Positions 50,817 through 58,647 of a stretch of 64,000 nucleotides of DNA are shown here, piece by piece (positions within the stretch are counted from its first letter, which is position 1; each line of letters begins with the position of its first letter). This DNA is from a virus, in IMG/VR virus record IMGVR_UViG_3300032214_001346, positions 1 through 64,000 of that record. The stretch is one strand, 5' to 3'. Made by a program: the position numbers and the translations under genes. The notes under the pieces were generated by a model. That model searched no databases, was not told the origin of the DNA, and saw only the letters and a list, made by a program, of their open reading frames with translations.

Positions 50817-51605
50817 TTAAATTACGTCAACCACAGATGGATACCACTGTAGGGACTGGACGGTTTTATTATGTCCTTTAGCTGTATCCAAAACTATTTG
50901 AGAATACTCTTTACCCTCTTCCGTTGGCAACCACAACGGGCTAGAACTGCTGGTATTTTTAGTTTGCATCCCTTTTTCCATCAAGAGTAAATTCATCCTT
51001 CTAGCGGAAATTTCTAGCCCTGTTTTTTGAGCATAAAGTTCTGCCAATTTACCAGGGCGCACCAGTTCCTTCTCTACAGGAATGCCTAAGAGGGTTTTTG
51101 ATTCTTCCATGGCAGATGCTAACGCAGGATAGCTTTTGGCAATCTGATTAGCTTTGACCCCTGCTATTAAACGTGAGTCTATGGCTGTACAAGCAAATAC
51201 TAAATCTATCGCTGTACTTATTTGTTGCATTTCCGGTTGCATGGGAGTCACACCCGGATAACTACCTGATTTCCTGATCGCTGGCAATACTTGTGATGTT
51301 ACCCACCGCTTAAACTCTTTAGCTTGTGGTTTATGACTTCCAAAAATACAAGCGTACAATCCAGACTCATTAATGATTGAAACCTTGAAAGTATTGCTGC
51401 TAAAGGATTCCGCCAAAATGGCGGAATCTAATTTTTTGGGATTAATCACATCCTTGTCTTCAGTATCTACGAGGTTCAGCATTTTTGATAAATCGGCATA
51501 ATCAAAAATTTCTGCAACATCTTTAGCTACAAACCAAGGTTCGCCGTCAATCATCAAAACGCGGACTTGGTTGTTATTAAAATTAAAAGCTGTTAAAGTA
51601 GTCAT
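50817..51605 (-). CDS. BRO-N antirepressor
   Basis: 262 aa. 'VRVLMIDGEPWFVAKDVAEI', 'FDYADLSKMLNLVDTEDKDV', 'INESGLYACIFGSHKPQAKE', 'FKRWVTSQVLPAIRKSGSYP' is the complete BRO-N domain (1-115), followed by a C-terminal domain with 'IPVEKELVRPGKLAELYAQK' (antirepressor-type). Such proteins lift repression during induction. Preceded by a structured leader. Confidence 0.9.
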   Translation of the reverse strand: MTTLTAFNFNNNQVRVLMIDGEPWFVAKDVAEIFDYADLSKMLNLVDTEDKDVINPKKLDSAILAESFSSNTFKVSIINESGLYACIFGSHKPQAKEFKRWVTSQVLPAIRKSGSYPGVTPMQPEMQQISTAIDLVFACTAIDSRLIAGVKANQIAKSYPALASAMEESKTLLGIPVEKELVRPGKLAELYAQKTGLEISARRMNLLLMEKGMQTKNTSSSSPLWLPTEEGKEYSQIVLDTAKGHNKTVQSLQWYPSVVDVI

Positions 51606-51629
51606 AGTTGACCTGTTAGTTAGGTTGAC

Positions 51630-51680
51630 CCCAGCGATAAGACTTCATGGGTGGCTGTATCCACCTTTTGAAGTGCTGGT
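51630..51680 (-). promoter_or_regulatory. Structured 5' leader, copy C (before the BRO gene)
   Basis: On the minus strand: ACCAGC, then ACTTC, a GGTGG/CCACC hairpin, GAAGT, CTTATC, GCTGGG. Stems P1 ACCAGC/GCTGGG, P2 ACTTC/GAAGT, P3 GGTGG/CCACC, with a 6-nt 3' bulge. The transcript should begin at the first base, since TATAAT lies 6 nt upstream. Confidence 0.65.
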
Positions 51681-51739
51681 ATTTTAATTATAACACTTAA
51701 TCGCAAATATAACTACACTTATTGATATAATAATTATGT
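51673..51739. repeat. 67-bp divergent-promoter repeat, copy 1
   Basis: Matches 53489-53555 with one mismatch. It contains two extended -10 boxes: TGTTATAAT leftward (51687-51692 core, minus) and TGATATAAT rightward (51726-51731). Drives the BRO gene leftward and the methyltransferase rightward. Confidence 0.75.
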
Positions 51740-51759
51740 ATTTTATTGATAGCCAGGGC

Positions 51760-52616
51760 ATGATTAATCAGATAATTCATGGTGATTGTTTTGAAGTTTT
51801 GAAAGATATTCCTGATGGTTCTATTGACGCTGTAATCACAGATCCGCCTTACATGACAACTGATTTAAACTTTGATAAAACAGGCTTTGATGTTGACTTA
51901 TTCTTAAAATTATTATTACCAAAACTTAAAAGTGATGGACAATTAGCTGTATTTGGGAGTATTGAATTACTTGCTAAGTTTAGCGGTATTTATCCTATTA
52001 GATGGTCAGGAATGTGGCTGAAACAAAGCGGAGTAATGAGAACTCATACAGCCAAGAAACCTATGAGCAAAAGCGAACCTTACTGTATATTTGCTCACCC
52101 AAAACATAAAGTATCAAACCTTGTTTATAACAAAATATTATTGCCAGGAGAGCCTTATGAAAAAAACAAAAAAATACTGGCTATATTAGAGACGGCAAAA
52201 ATCAAATAGATAGAGCAAATACTTCTGCATGGACTAAGGACGGGTATATCTCAAAAAACCTGGGTACAAGACAACAAACAGATGTTATTGAAGCACCAAA
52301 TAAAAGTTGCTTAAAACACCATGAAAGAACCATTCACCCCACACAAAAGCCTGTAGCACTGATATCTACATTGGTTCAGTGGATAACCAACCCCGGCGAT
52401 TTAGTCCTTGACCCATTTGCTGGTAGTGGTACAACGGCACTAGCCTGTAAAGAACTTGGTAGAAACTATATCTGCATTGAGAAGGAACGGGAATATGTTG
52501 ATATTATTCATAAACGCTTAAACACTCCCATTACTGAGAGAGGCTTAACTGTAGAGGAACAGGTAGAGATTGAAGAGAAGACTAAGCCACCTTATCAGCA
52601 GTTGTCATTGTTTTAA
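51760..52616 (+). pseudogene. Frameshifted beta-class DNA methyltransferase
   Basis: ATG 51760 has AGGG upstream (51736 is an alternative). The first frame to 52209 holds motif IV 'AVITDPPYMTTDLNFDKTG'; the second frame (52371-52616 visible as ORF, open from the shift) holds motif I '[20 protein letters not shown]'. Order IV then I is beta class, total about 285 aa. The -1 shift is at the run A7-C-A7 (about 52160-52175). An A-AAA-AAC slippery heptamer lies in the correct frame there, so programmed frameshifting, a real lesion or an assembly error are all possible. Confidence 0.7.
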
Positions 52617-52619
52617 AAA

Positions 52620-52645
52620 TACCCACTAAAGCGTATTAGTGGGTA
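52620..52645. terminator. Recurrent terminator family, copy 2
   Basis: TACCCACTAA-agcgta-TTAGTGGGTA between the convergent methyltransferase and Rha genes. Confidence 0.85.
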
Positions 52646-52651
52646 TGGGAA

Positions 52652-53419
52652 TTATTCACCAATTAATCTTTGTCTAGTATCTCCAAATATTAAATCAATG
52701 ACTTCATCCAATGAATCAGGTGCAACATACTCACTAGTAGAGTGCCTCGTAACGGGTATTAATAAATCATCACGGTTCATGTTCCGTAATTTATCAGCTA
52801 CCCATTTAAGCGAAGGTATCTTTTGTCCAGTACGCTTTTTAATTTCTGCTTTGAGTTGATCAGCAGTCAGGATTTTGGATACTTTACCCGTTTTTAGTTG
52901 CACAATCTCAGTAGCCAAAACTTCAGACTTGACAATCTGATCTGACATCCCTCTTAATGCTAAAACTGTTTCTTTGCCGTGCATAGTGAGCATAGACGAG
53001 TCTATTTCTTTGCCTTTGTTAATTTCCTTGGCAACTGCTAACTGAAGTTCTAGCTCACGGATACGCTCTGACTGTTGGGGAATAACGGTTTTTATGACGG
53101 CTTTAGCATCTTTAAATGCTTTGACCAGCGATCGCTTACATTGTCTAACCTTATCAGTGTTTTTGGATAAAGTCATTACGTAAGTAGCTTGGTCTTCATT
53201 CAAATAACAGAAAACGGTTGTATTCTTTGCACCGACTGAGTTTATTGCAGTTCCGTTTTCAAATCGGAGGTATCCAAACTCTTGAATTTCTGTCCAGTAT
53301 TTCTTGATTGTTCTAACAAATGATTCATGCTCAATACTTAGCTCCCTGGCAATGAGTCGGGAATCAACAACCAGTTTACCATTTCTGTCAATTACGTCAA
53401 TTTGTGTTAAACTATTCAT
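52652..53419 (-). CDS. Rha-family phage regulatory protein / antirepressor
   Basis: 255 aa from ATG 53419 (GAGG five nt upstream; GTG 53425 alternative). 'LVVDSRLIARELSIEHESFV', 'RTIKKYWTEIQEFGYLRFEN' and 'CYLNEDQATYVMTLSKNTDK', 'VRQCKRSLVKAF' is the Rha domain (residues about 15-110). C-terminal 100 residues are of the antirepressor KilAC/P22_AR type. Expected to act in induction control together with the BRO protein. Confidence 0.88.
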   Translation of the reverse strand: MNSLTQIDVIDRNGKLVVDSRLIARELSIEHESFVRTIKKYWTEIQEFGYLRFENGTAINSVGAKNTTVFCYLNEDQATYVMTLSKNTDKVRQCKRSLVKAFKDAKAVIKTVIPQQSERIRELELQLAVAKEINKGKEIDSSMLTMHGKETVLALRGMSDQIVKSEVLATEIVQLKTGKVSKILTADQLKAEIKKRTGQKIPSLKWVADKLRNMNRDDLLIPVTRHSTSEYVAPDSLDEVIDLIFGDTRQRLIGE

Positions 53420-53445
53420 ATCCACCTCTTATTTTTAAGTTGATT

Positions 53446-53496
53446 ACCAGTGACATAACCGTTAGGAATGTTGATACCGTTCTTAACGGTGCTGGT
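53446..53496 (-). promoter_or_regulatory. Structured 5' leader, copy B (before the Rha gene)
   Basis: On the minus strand: ACCAGC, ACCGT, 23 nt, ACGGT, TATGTC, ACTGGT. Stems P1 CCAG/CTGG and P2 ACCGT/ACGGT (extendable by TA/TA). A second, competing pairing (ACCGTT with the nearer AACGGT) makes the element potentially bistable. Same length and arrangement as the leaders at 51630 and 63890. Confidence 0.6.
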
Positions 53497-53555
53497 ATTT
53501 TAATTATAACACTTAATCGCAAATATGACTACACTTATTGATATAATAATTATGT
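53489..53555. repeat. 67-bp divergent-promoter repeat, copy 2
   Basis: One mismatch to 51673-51739. Drives the Rha gene leftward and the 53592 gene rightward, with both extended -10 boxes conserved. Confidence 0.75.
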
Positions 53556-53591
53556 GGTACTTAATGATTTTTGCAAAAGGGAATAAGCTTT

Positions 53592-54179
53592 ATGGAAGTA
53601 ACATTAATCGCTTTAATCTTAATATCATATTTAGTCTACTTACTGCATTTTAAAATAATTCCATCATTGCAAAGATTAGATAAGAAAGTTTTTAAAAACA
53701 AGAACAGACCCAAGTTATCCCCAAATCAAGAATCAGAAATTAAAGGATATATGCGGCAGATATTAGCAACTACAAGCTTTAATCGTGTGTCCCTTTATTT
53801 CTTAGACTCACCATACATAAACAACAATCTTATTCAAGCAGACTCTTACACATTATGGATAGAAGCGTCTAAATCTATTCCTATGCGAAAAGACACTAAA
53901 TTATCTTTTGCTTATATCAGTGAAGAATTTAACCGCATGATACAGGCAAAAATAACTCATAAATATTATAAAAACGCTAAAGAGGGTCTAATATGTCAGG
54001 TGTGGTTGCGCGATCGCCATACTGTCAGCTATGGGATATATATAATCAATGACTGTTCATTTTTGTTACTGGAAATTGCTATTACTCAACTTCCTAAATT
54101 ATTTTATATTTTATTGAGACACAATAAACACGGGGATTATGTTAGTCCGTGTTCTGCGGTAGCCCGTGTTTTACGGTAG
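53592..54179 (+). CDS. Membrane-anchored protein of unknown function
   Basis: 195 aa from ATG 53592 (AAGGGA nine nt upstream). N-terminal membrane anchor 'VTLIALILISYLVYLLHF', then a cytoplasmic domain of about 150 residues with 'FNRVSLYFLDSPYINNNLIQ' and 'TLWIEASKSIP'; layout is weakly like a GAF/sensor fold. The same plan (membrane anchor plus domain) is seen in the 48427 protein. Confidence 0.55.
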   Translation: MEVTLIALILISYLVYLLHFKIIPSLQRLDKKVFKNKNRPKLSPNQESEIKGYMRQILATTSFNRVSLYFLDSPYINNNLIQADSYTLWIEASKSIPMRKDTKLSFAYISEEFNRMIQAKITHKYYKNAKEGLICQVWLRDRHTVSYGIYIINDCSFLLLEIAITQLPKLFYILLRHNKHGDYVSPCSAVARVLR

Positions 54180-54183
54180 CTGA

Positions 54184-54327
54184 TCAGCCATAAGCAGCTT
54201 CACTCATGTCTTCCCCAATGCAGTAGCCATAAAAGTATTGCTCGTTGTCTCTTGTTCCTTCTGGGTAGGGATTATTGTAAGGTTGATTGTTGAACCCAGC
54301 ATCATATCCTTCTTCGTATGCAGACAT
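54184..54327 (-). CDS. 47-aa small acidic protein, Rmf/CrpP-like
   Basis: MSAYEEGYDAGFNNQPYNNP, then YPEGTRDNEQYFYGYCIGED. The pattern GYDAG...NPYPEGT...Y.YGY..G resembles small Rmf/CrpP-type proteins, which include a ribosome-hibernation factor. The ORF is supported by its conserved pattern and compactness; an SD is not obvious. Confidence 0.5.
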   Translation of the reverse strand: MSAYEEGYDAGFNNQPYNNPYPEGTRDNEQYFYGYCIGEDMSEAAYG

Positions 54328-54517
54328 AGTTTTTCTCTACTTTCTATAGAATTAATGTAGTTTCCTGCTTTTCATAGGGAAACATAACAATTATTGTATC
54401 ACGAATAATTATAATTATTTAAAGTTTTATGGTAGCTATGTTATGAGTGTTAGCTGCTAGTTTTAATCCGGCTTTCAAAAGTAAGTTAATATTAAATTAA
54501 TGATTTTGGGTATAATT

Positions 54518-54829
54518 ATGACACAATCTTTGTATTTTTTTAATAATAGCAAAGTTACTCCTGAAAAGGTTGAATTAAGGTCGCCTTTGTCTTGCATTAG
54601 TGCTTATGAAGAAACTTTAGAATCTCTTTTGTGTACGGCTGATTATCTTTCTCCTGTTTCCACTAGCTTTATGATGAATGACGCTGTGTGGGGGGCTATT
54701 GAAGGGATTATCAGAGATCAAATATCAGCGTTAAAACTTTCTCTTGAGGAACAATTTGATCTGTTGCAAGACCATCAAGTTCTTGGTAATTTGTTTAGGC
54801 ACAATTTATTACTGGTAACTGTTTATTAA
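54518..54829 (+). CDS. Hypothetical protein
   Basis: 103 aa from ATG 54518; ATG 54500 would add six residues. TATAAT (54511-54516) lies directly before the ATG, so the gene might be leaderless or start further inside. Acidic helical protein ('AYEETLESLLCTADYLSPVS') without a recognised family. Confidence 0.45.
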   Translation: MTQSLYFFNNSKVTPEKVELRSPLSCISAYEETLESLLCTADYLSPVSTSFMMNDAVWGAIEGIIRDQISALKLSLEEQFDLLQDHQVLGNLFRHNLLLVTVY

Positions 54830-54842
54830 TAAACAGTGTATT

Positions 54843-54868
54843 TACCCACTAAAGCGTATTAGTGGGTA
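54843..54868. terminator. Recurrent terminator family, copy 3
   Basis: TACCCACTAA-agcgta-TTAGTGGGTA between convergent genes 54518 (+) and 54880 (-). Confidence 0.85.
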
Positions 54869-54879
54869 GTGGAAATAAG

Positions 54880-55299
54880 CTACTTCACTGGATACCATGT
54901 ATCAGATCGCCGCTGCTCTTGCCATGCCAGCTTTGACAAAGTGGCTTGTAAATAAGAAATTGCCTTCTTTTTAGCATCCTCTTCATATACGGCATAGACG
55001 TAAAATCTATATACGTCTTCGAGAAAAGAATAGCCCTCTTCAGATGAATTTATTCCAATCCATCCTTTGGAGACATATACAGGGTATTCCTCTTTAGCAG
55101 GAATTTTTACCGTATACGGAGTTTCATTATGCTTCGGCAATTCTGGAATTGTCAAGACTTCCAATTCTTCAATCTGTGCTGACTCATCATCTTTAAATCC
55201 CCACAGGACTTTTGCTCTTTCTGCATCTTCCATGGATGCGAAAGCACCGTGAACTTGGTAATCGTCGTATTCACCAGATGTGAGTAGGTATACTTGCAT
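54880..55299 (-). CDS. DUF7336-like phage protein
   Basis: 139 aa. 'QVYLLTSGEYDDYQVHGAFA', 'SMEDAERAKVLW' resembles a small phage/plasmid family I recall with this N-terminus (VYLLxxGEYSDY.v.gvf...e.A). No catalytic motif. Coupled to the next upstream gene by ATGA-like overlap at 55299. Confidence 0.55.
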   Translation of the reverse strand: MQVYLLTSGEYDDYQVHGAFASMEDAERAKVLWGFKDDESAQIEELEVLTIPELPKHNETPYTVKIPAKEEYPVYVSKGWIGINSSEEGYSFLEDVYRFYVYAVYEEDAKKKAISYLQATLSKLAWQEQRRSDTWYPVK

Positions 55300-55550
55300 T
55301 AAATTAACTCCAATAAAATTGTTAGTGCTGATTGGATGCTGTTGATTGCATCCTTGATTAATGCCCGCTTTTGGGTTGCGGGTTTATTTGGTTTAGAAAC
55401 TAACAACTCATCATTAGCTATTAGTTTCATGAACTTAGAAATGTTGGGGTCTTCACCCCACGTACAGCCAAACTCTAAAGCTTTATTCTCTAGCTTGGCT
55501 TTGTCTTCCATTGAGACGGAGAGCGTAATGCTCTCCTGTTTCCTGGTCAT
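55299..55550 (-). CDS. Small RHH-like protein
   Basis: 83 aa. 'ESITLSVSMEDKAKLENKAL', 'EFGCTWGEDPNISKFMKLIA' gives the beta strand plus helices of a ribbon-helix-helix. Its start overlaps the stop of the upstream 112-aa gene (ATGA). Confidence 0.55.
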   Translation of the reverse strand: MTRKQESITLSVSMEDKAKLENKALEFGCTWGEDPNISKFMKLIANDELLVSKPNKPATQKRALIKDAINSIQSALTILLELI

Positions 55551-55885
55551 TGCAAATAAATTTCAACTTCTGTCCCTTTGTCGCGTAGATAAGGCGCAAA
55601 GCTTTCTTCATCTTCACCCAATACAATACAGGCGTTATTTACAGCATCATGAATGCTACAATCCATGAAAACTTGATGCTTGTAATACGTGGCTTTCATT
55701 ATGCTATTCTGTACCATTGTCAGAACCAGGGCTGATAATGGTGTACCACTTTTGCTGTACTGAGATGAGAAGTACAAATCTTCATCCCTTTTGACTTCAT
55801 AATTTAATCTATTTTCTAATGCTTGAGCCATAAACTTGTCATGCGCCAATTGCGCTAATTGCGATTCGTTTTCCCACCTAAACAT
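55547..55885 (-). CDS. Hypothetical protein
   Basis: 112 aa. Helical N-terminus 'ESQLAQLAHDKFMAQALENR' and acidic C-terminus 'LGEDEESFAPYLRDKGTEVE'. Middle of a coupled operon (55900, 55547, 55299, 54880). Function unknown. Confidence 0.55.
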   Translation of the reverse strand: MFRWENESQLAQLAHDKFMAQALENRLNYEVKRDEDLYFSSQYSKSGTPLSALVLTMVQNSIMKATYYKHQVFMDCSIHDAVNNACIVLGEDEESFAPYLRDKGTEVEIYLQ

Positions 55886-55899
55886 AAGTGTCCTTTTTA

Positions 55900-56340
55900 T
55901 TACAGGATTTTACTTGCGCCTATACAGTAACCGATTATCCGGTCACTCCATCCCAGTTTTTCCATCTCCTGAATGGGTGCAAACTGACTCATCCAATCCC
56001 AAGGATCAGACGGTCTGATTTTTAACCCAATCAATTCAGGAATTAATCTGAGCATTTCAGGTTTCCAATACCTTTGCAGACAGCCACCGACCTTAATAAA
56101 GGCCTTTTTAACTTGTTCCTCTGAATATGTGGGAACAAGAAAGTCCATTAAGTTCAGTTGCACTGGGGTGGTGACAGACTTAAGAGGGGGTTGAACAGCA
56201 GCCTCTATACTTGCAAGCTTATTCTCGCAGTCAATCAGGGCAATAATGTACTTACGAGCATTCCTAACGCCTATAGCTATTTGGTTTCTCAGCCTGGCGA
56301 TCGCTGACTTTAACTTTTTAACGATAAGTGCAACACCCAT
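55900..56340 (-). CDS. Hypothetical protein
   Basis: 146 aa. The first 45 residues form a basic amphipathic helix ('KKLKSAIARLRNQIAIGVRN') like the 160-aa protein at 35784; the C-terminal half 'VGGCLQRYWKPEMLRLIPEL' is mixed helix and strand. First gene of a four-gene leftward operon. Confidence 0.55.
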   Translation of the reverse strand: MGVALIVKKLKSAIARLRNQIAIGVRNARKYIIALIDCENKLASIEAAVQPPLKSVTTPVQLNLMDFLVPTYSEEQVKKAFIKVGGCLQRYWKPEMLRLIPELIGLKIRPSDPWDWMSQFAPIQEMEKLGWSDRIIGYCIGASKIL

Positions 56341-56497
56341 GGTACAATACTCCTAATCACTTGGTTAATAGAGGCTTGGGCTGTCTCCCTTGTCTCTATA
56401 TTTATATCATTACACAATATTTTATCCTTGTCAATAAGAAATTGTCCGTATTTTAATATATTTTGTACTGAATTTTTAAAGTTGTAAATTGTACAAT

Positions 56498-56785
56498 ATG
56501 AAAAGAAGTAAGCGACGTAACCGACATCAACTAAAACAGCAACTAAGGAAATTAGATGCGATCGCGCTTAAACAAATCCATAGGAGCTATAACCTTTCTT
56601 CGGCTTCCTGGGGTGGTAGTCGTTGCCCTGGATGCGGAATAAGTATTCGACCGTGCCAACTGCTTAACGCTGATTTTAGCCGGACTTTAGTAGATGAACA
56701 CAGTAGATGGGTTGGGCATATTTCAGGGCATTTTCTACCTTGCAAAAAAGTTAAACGCTGTCCCGGCGAAAGGGATTGGTTTTAA
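56498..56785 (+). CDS. Small basic zinc-ribbon-like protein
   Basis: 95 aa from ATG 56498. Basic start 'MKRSKRRNRHQLKQQLRKLD'; 'GGSRCPGCGISIRPCQLLNA' gives a CxxC motif, with further Cys at 'FLPCKKVKRCPG', so a zinc ribbon is likely. Probably nucleic-acid-binding. Confidence 0.55.
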   Translation: MKRSKRRNRHQLKQQLRKLDAIALKQIHRSYNLSSASWGGSRCPGCGISIRPCQLLNADFSRTLVDEHSRWVGHISGHFLPCKKVKRCPGERDWF

Positions 56786-56898
56786 AGTTTCGGGAATTGA
56801 TATTATTTTTGCCATTAAAGGGATTGATTATAGTTGCATGATGTGAATCATCGTTTTCAATAATCCAATGTCTTTAATGGCTATTTTTATCCACAATC

Positions 56899-57218
56899 AG
56901 GTTTTCCAGCTACGGAAAAACCACAAGCGGAAAAACCAGCTACGGAAAAACCACAAGCGGAAAATCCGGCTACGGAAAATCCGGCTACGGAAAATCTGCT
57001 ATATAATAAATATCTATTCCAATAAGTATTTAATTAAAGAATTATCTAAAGAGGAAGTATCTAAGCGGAATGCCCCTCATAAGAGGATTTAAGAAAAGAA
57101 CTAACACAACAGATATCTGTTATTCCTGGCTTAAAGACAAATATTTTTAGAGAACAGATAAATCACTCATTGGATCAGGTTATGCCCGCCCGCCGCGCTT
57201 AAAAATGACAAGAAGCTA
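56899..57218 (+). pseudogene. Decayed fragment of a replication-initiator gene
   Basis: In one frame it reads GFPATEKPQAEKPATEKPQAE, ...NPATENPATENLLYNKYLFQ, then frameshifts and stops, and 'ELTQQISVIPGLK', 'FREQINHSLDQVMPA'. This parallels the 25685 initiator's repeat, 'NLPHNKYLFQEVF', 'VEQISAIPDLK' and 'KQINLSLDKVAPA'. The N- and C-terminal domains are missing. A leftover of a second, related replicon. Confidence 0.7.
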
Positions 57219-57318
57219 TAGATAGTAAAGCGTAAATTACATCACTCAACTACAATCAAGTACCTTCATGGCGGAAATAACACCAATTCCTGTAATTCCT
57301 GTTTCTCCTATGAGTCCA

Positions 57319-57337
57319 CTTGCAATTAACCCAGTTC
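57319..57337 (+). other. Solitary 19-nt match to the CRISPR repeat (possible anti-repeat)
   Basis: CTTGCAATTAACCCAGTTC is identical to the first 19 nt of the + strand repeat. A + strand transcript would be complementary to the crRNA repeat's 3' half, as in a tracrRNA anti-repeat; alternatively it is a leftover array end. Confidence 0.45.
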
Positions 57338-57389
57338 AGGTGTCTTTATTTTAGTAAAGAAAGCCTTGAAAGCCTTATATTCTCGATCC

Positions 57390-57473
57390 GTTAAAAGTAA
57401 CGTTGGAGTCGTTAAAAGTAACGTTGGAGTCGTTAAAAGTAAGGTTGGAGTCGTTAAAAGTAACGTTGGAGTC
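57390..57473. repeat. Four tandem 21-bp units
   Basis: GTTAAAAGTAACGTTGGAGTC repeated four times, one with AAGG for AACG. In the minus frame they encode TTPTLLL repeats in a short ORF (57326-57508) that I do not trust as a gene. Lies inside the decayed replication region. Confidence 0.75.
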
Positions 57474-57569
57474 GTTGAATTTAAGGTTTCATCTATATTA
57501 TTAAACAATCTTAATTAACAGTCTTAATTAACAATCTTTAGCTTAAGCGTAAATAAAAAAGCTTCTTTA

Positions 57570-57731
57570 AGAAAAGAACTAATACAACAGATATCTGTTA
57601 TTCCTGGCTTAAAAGTAAATATTTTTAGAGAACAGATAAATCACTCATTGGATCAGGTTATGCCCGCCGCCGCGCTTAAAAATGACAAAAAGCTAATAGA
57701 CTTTGGTTCAGAATTTATAAAGCAATTTTAA
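57570..57731 (+). pseudogene. Second decayed copy of the initiator 3' region
   Basis: Reads 'KELIQQISVIPGLKVNIFRE', 'QINHSLDQVMPAAALKNDKK', 'LIDFGSEFIKQF' then a stop. Nearly the same DNA as 57090-57218, so the 3' end has been duplicated around about 350 bp of other sequence. Confidence 0.65.
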
Positions 57732-57758
57732 AGCGTACTTATTGAATAAATAAAAAAA

Positions 57759-57784
57759 TACCCACTAAAGCGTGTTAGTGGGTA
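57759..57784. terminator. Recurrent terminator family, copy 4
   Basis: TACCCACTAA-agcgtg-TTAGTGGGTA, just beyond the stop of the leftward gene at 57808. Confidence 0.85.
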
Positions 57785-57807
57785 TCAGGTTGAAACCTAC
57801 AATGCAA

Positions 57808-58011
57808 CTATAACACTGTTGAAACAGCCAAGACATCATTCATGTCTTGTCCATAATATTGAACTTCAGCGGTTCTCCGTCCAAAGCGAATATCCGCGTT
57901 TCCGCCGAAGGCTCTAATTTTCCCTGCGGACATCTTGACGTACACCTGGTTATCGTCCGTTAGGGAAAAATACCCGCAGACTGGTACATCTTTAAATTGT
58001 CTAAGCTTCAT
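57808..58011 (-). CDS. Hypothetical 67-aa protein
   Basis: SD GGAG nine nt upstream. 'MKLRQFKDVPVCGYFSLTDD' and 'YVKMSAGKIRAFGGNADIRF' suggest a small beta protein. It lies between the decayed initiator copies and the CRISPR array; whether it belongs to the CRISPR system is unknown. Confidence 0.6.
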   Translation of the reverse strand: MKLRQFKDVPVCGYFSLTDDNQVYVKMSAGKIRAFGGNADIRFGRRTAEVQYYGQDMNDVLAVSTVL

Positions 58012-58223
58012 TGTTTTGTCTCCTTGTCTCCTGATTTATAAATATAGTCTATCTTATTTTTTGTTTACTGTCAAGTGGTTTTAGAAAATATTTGTTTCGC
58101 TTGCTTGCTTGAATTCTTGCAATTAACCCAGTCCCTCAAGTCCGGTTTCACCACGCTGAAACACAATTTAATACTTTAACTTACACCTTGCAATTAACTC
58201 AGTCCCTCAAGGTCGATTTCACC

Positions 58224-58259
58224 TTTACCCCTATTATAGCATTATTTCTTATTAGGAAA
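58224..58259 (-). repeat. 36-bp direct repeat, copy 1
   Basis: Identical to 58612-58647. On the minus strand it holds TGCTATAAT (-10 core 58233-58238) with TTGTTT 18 bp upstream, so it could transcribe the two left-hand repeats. Spacer-sized: it immediately follows the repeat at 58187-58223. Confidence 0.75.
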
Positions 58260-58353
58260 CAATTGCTCAAGTACCCGTCCTACAGTAGTTCCTAACCACT
58301 GACCACCGCGTTTTGAGGGTATGTTTTTATTGTTTAAATAATCTGCGATCTAG

Positions 58354-58593
58354 CTAAAAATCAACTCTACCATCACTGTTTAATTGGAATGTTTCGGCGT
58401 AGTCCTTGGCGATGAAACTGCTTATTAAGTCTACAGTGGTTACTTCGTTCATGGTTTTGTCGTAATACTGAGCATAATCTGATATGGTTTTATAGGCCAC
58501 TATTAGGTTTATGGCACTAGCTTTTAGTTCCGGGTTGTTCCAATCTGTCTTGTTGATGAACGCCAATTCTTTGCTGATATCCATTAATTCCAT
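58354..58593 (-). CDS. 79-aa protein inserted in the CRISPR array
   Basis: MELMDISKELAFINKTDWNN, then 'AINLIVAYKTISDYAQYYDK' and an acidic C-terminus; helical, no family. It has its own extended -10 promoter (in the 36-bp repeat) and a leader hairpin AGGGGTA/TACCCCT. Insertion appears to have split a spacer or duplicated a 36-bp block. It could be a CRISPR accessory/inhibitor or simply a passenger. Confidence 0.6.
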   Translation of the reverse strand: MELMDISKELAFINKTDWNNPELKASAINLIVAYKTISDYAQYYDKTMNEVTTVDLISSFIAKDYAETFQLNSDGRVDF

Positions 58594-58611
58594 AGCTTTT
58601 AAGGGGTAGGT

Positions 58612-58647
58612 TTTACCCCTATTATAGCATTATTTCTTATTAGGAAA
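58612..58647 (-). repeat. 36-bp direct repeat, copy 2
   Basis: Same sequence as 58224-58259; one nt before the repeat at 58649. Serves as promoter of the 79-aa gene. Confidence 0.75.

Noticed and set aside
56868-57092. 74-aa basic ORF with RKNHKRK repeats
   Set aside because: Frame-shifted reading of iteron-derived repeats; homology to the initiator is in a different frame with stops.
57326-57508. 60-aa ORF with TTPTLLL repeats
   Set aside because: TTG start, no SD and inside a decayed region; listed as repeats only.
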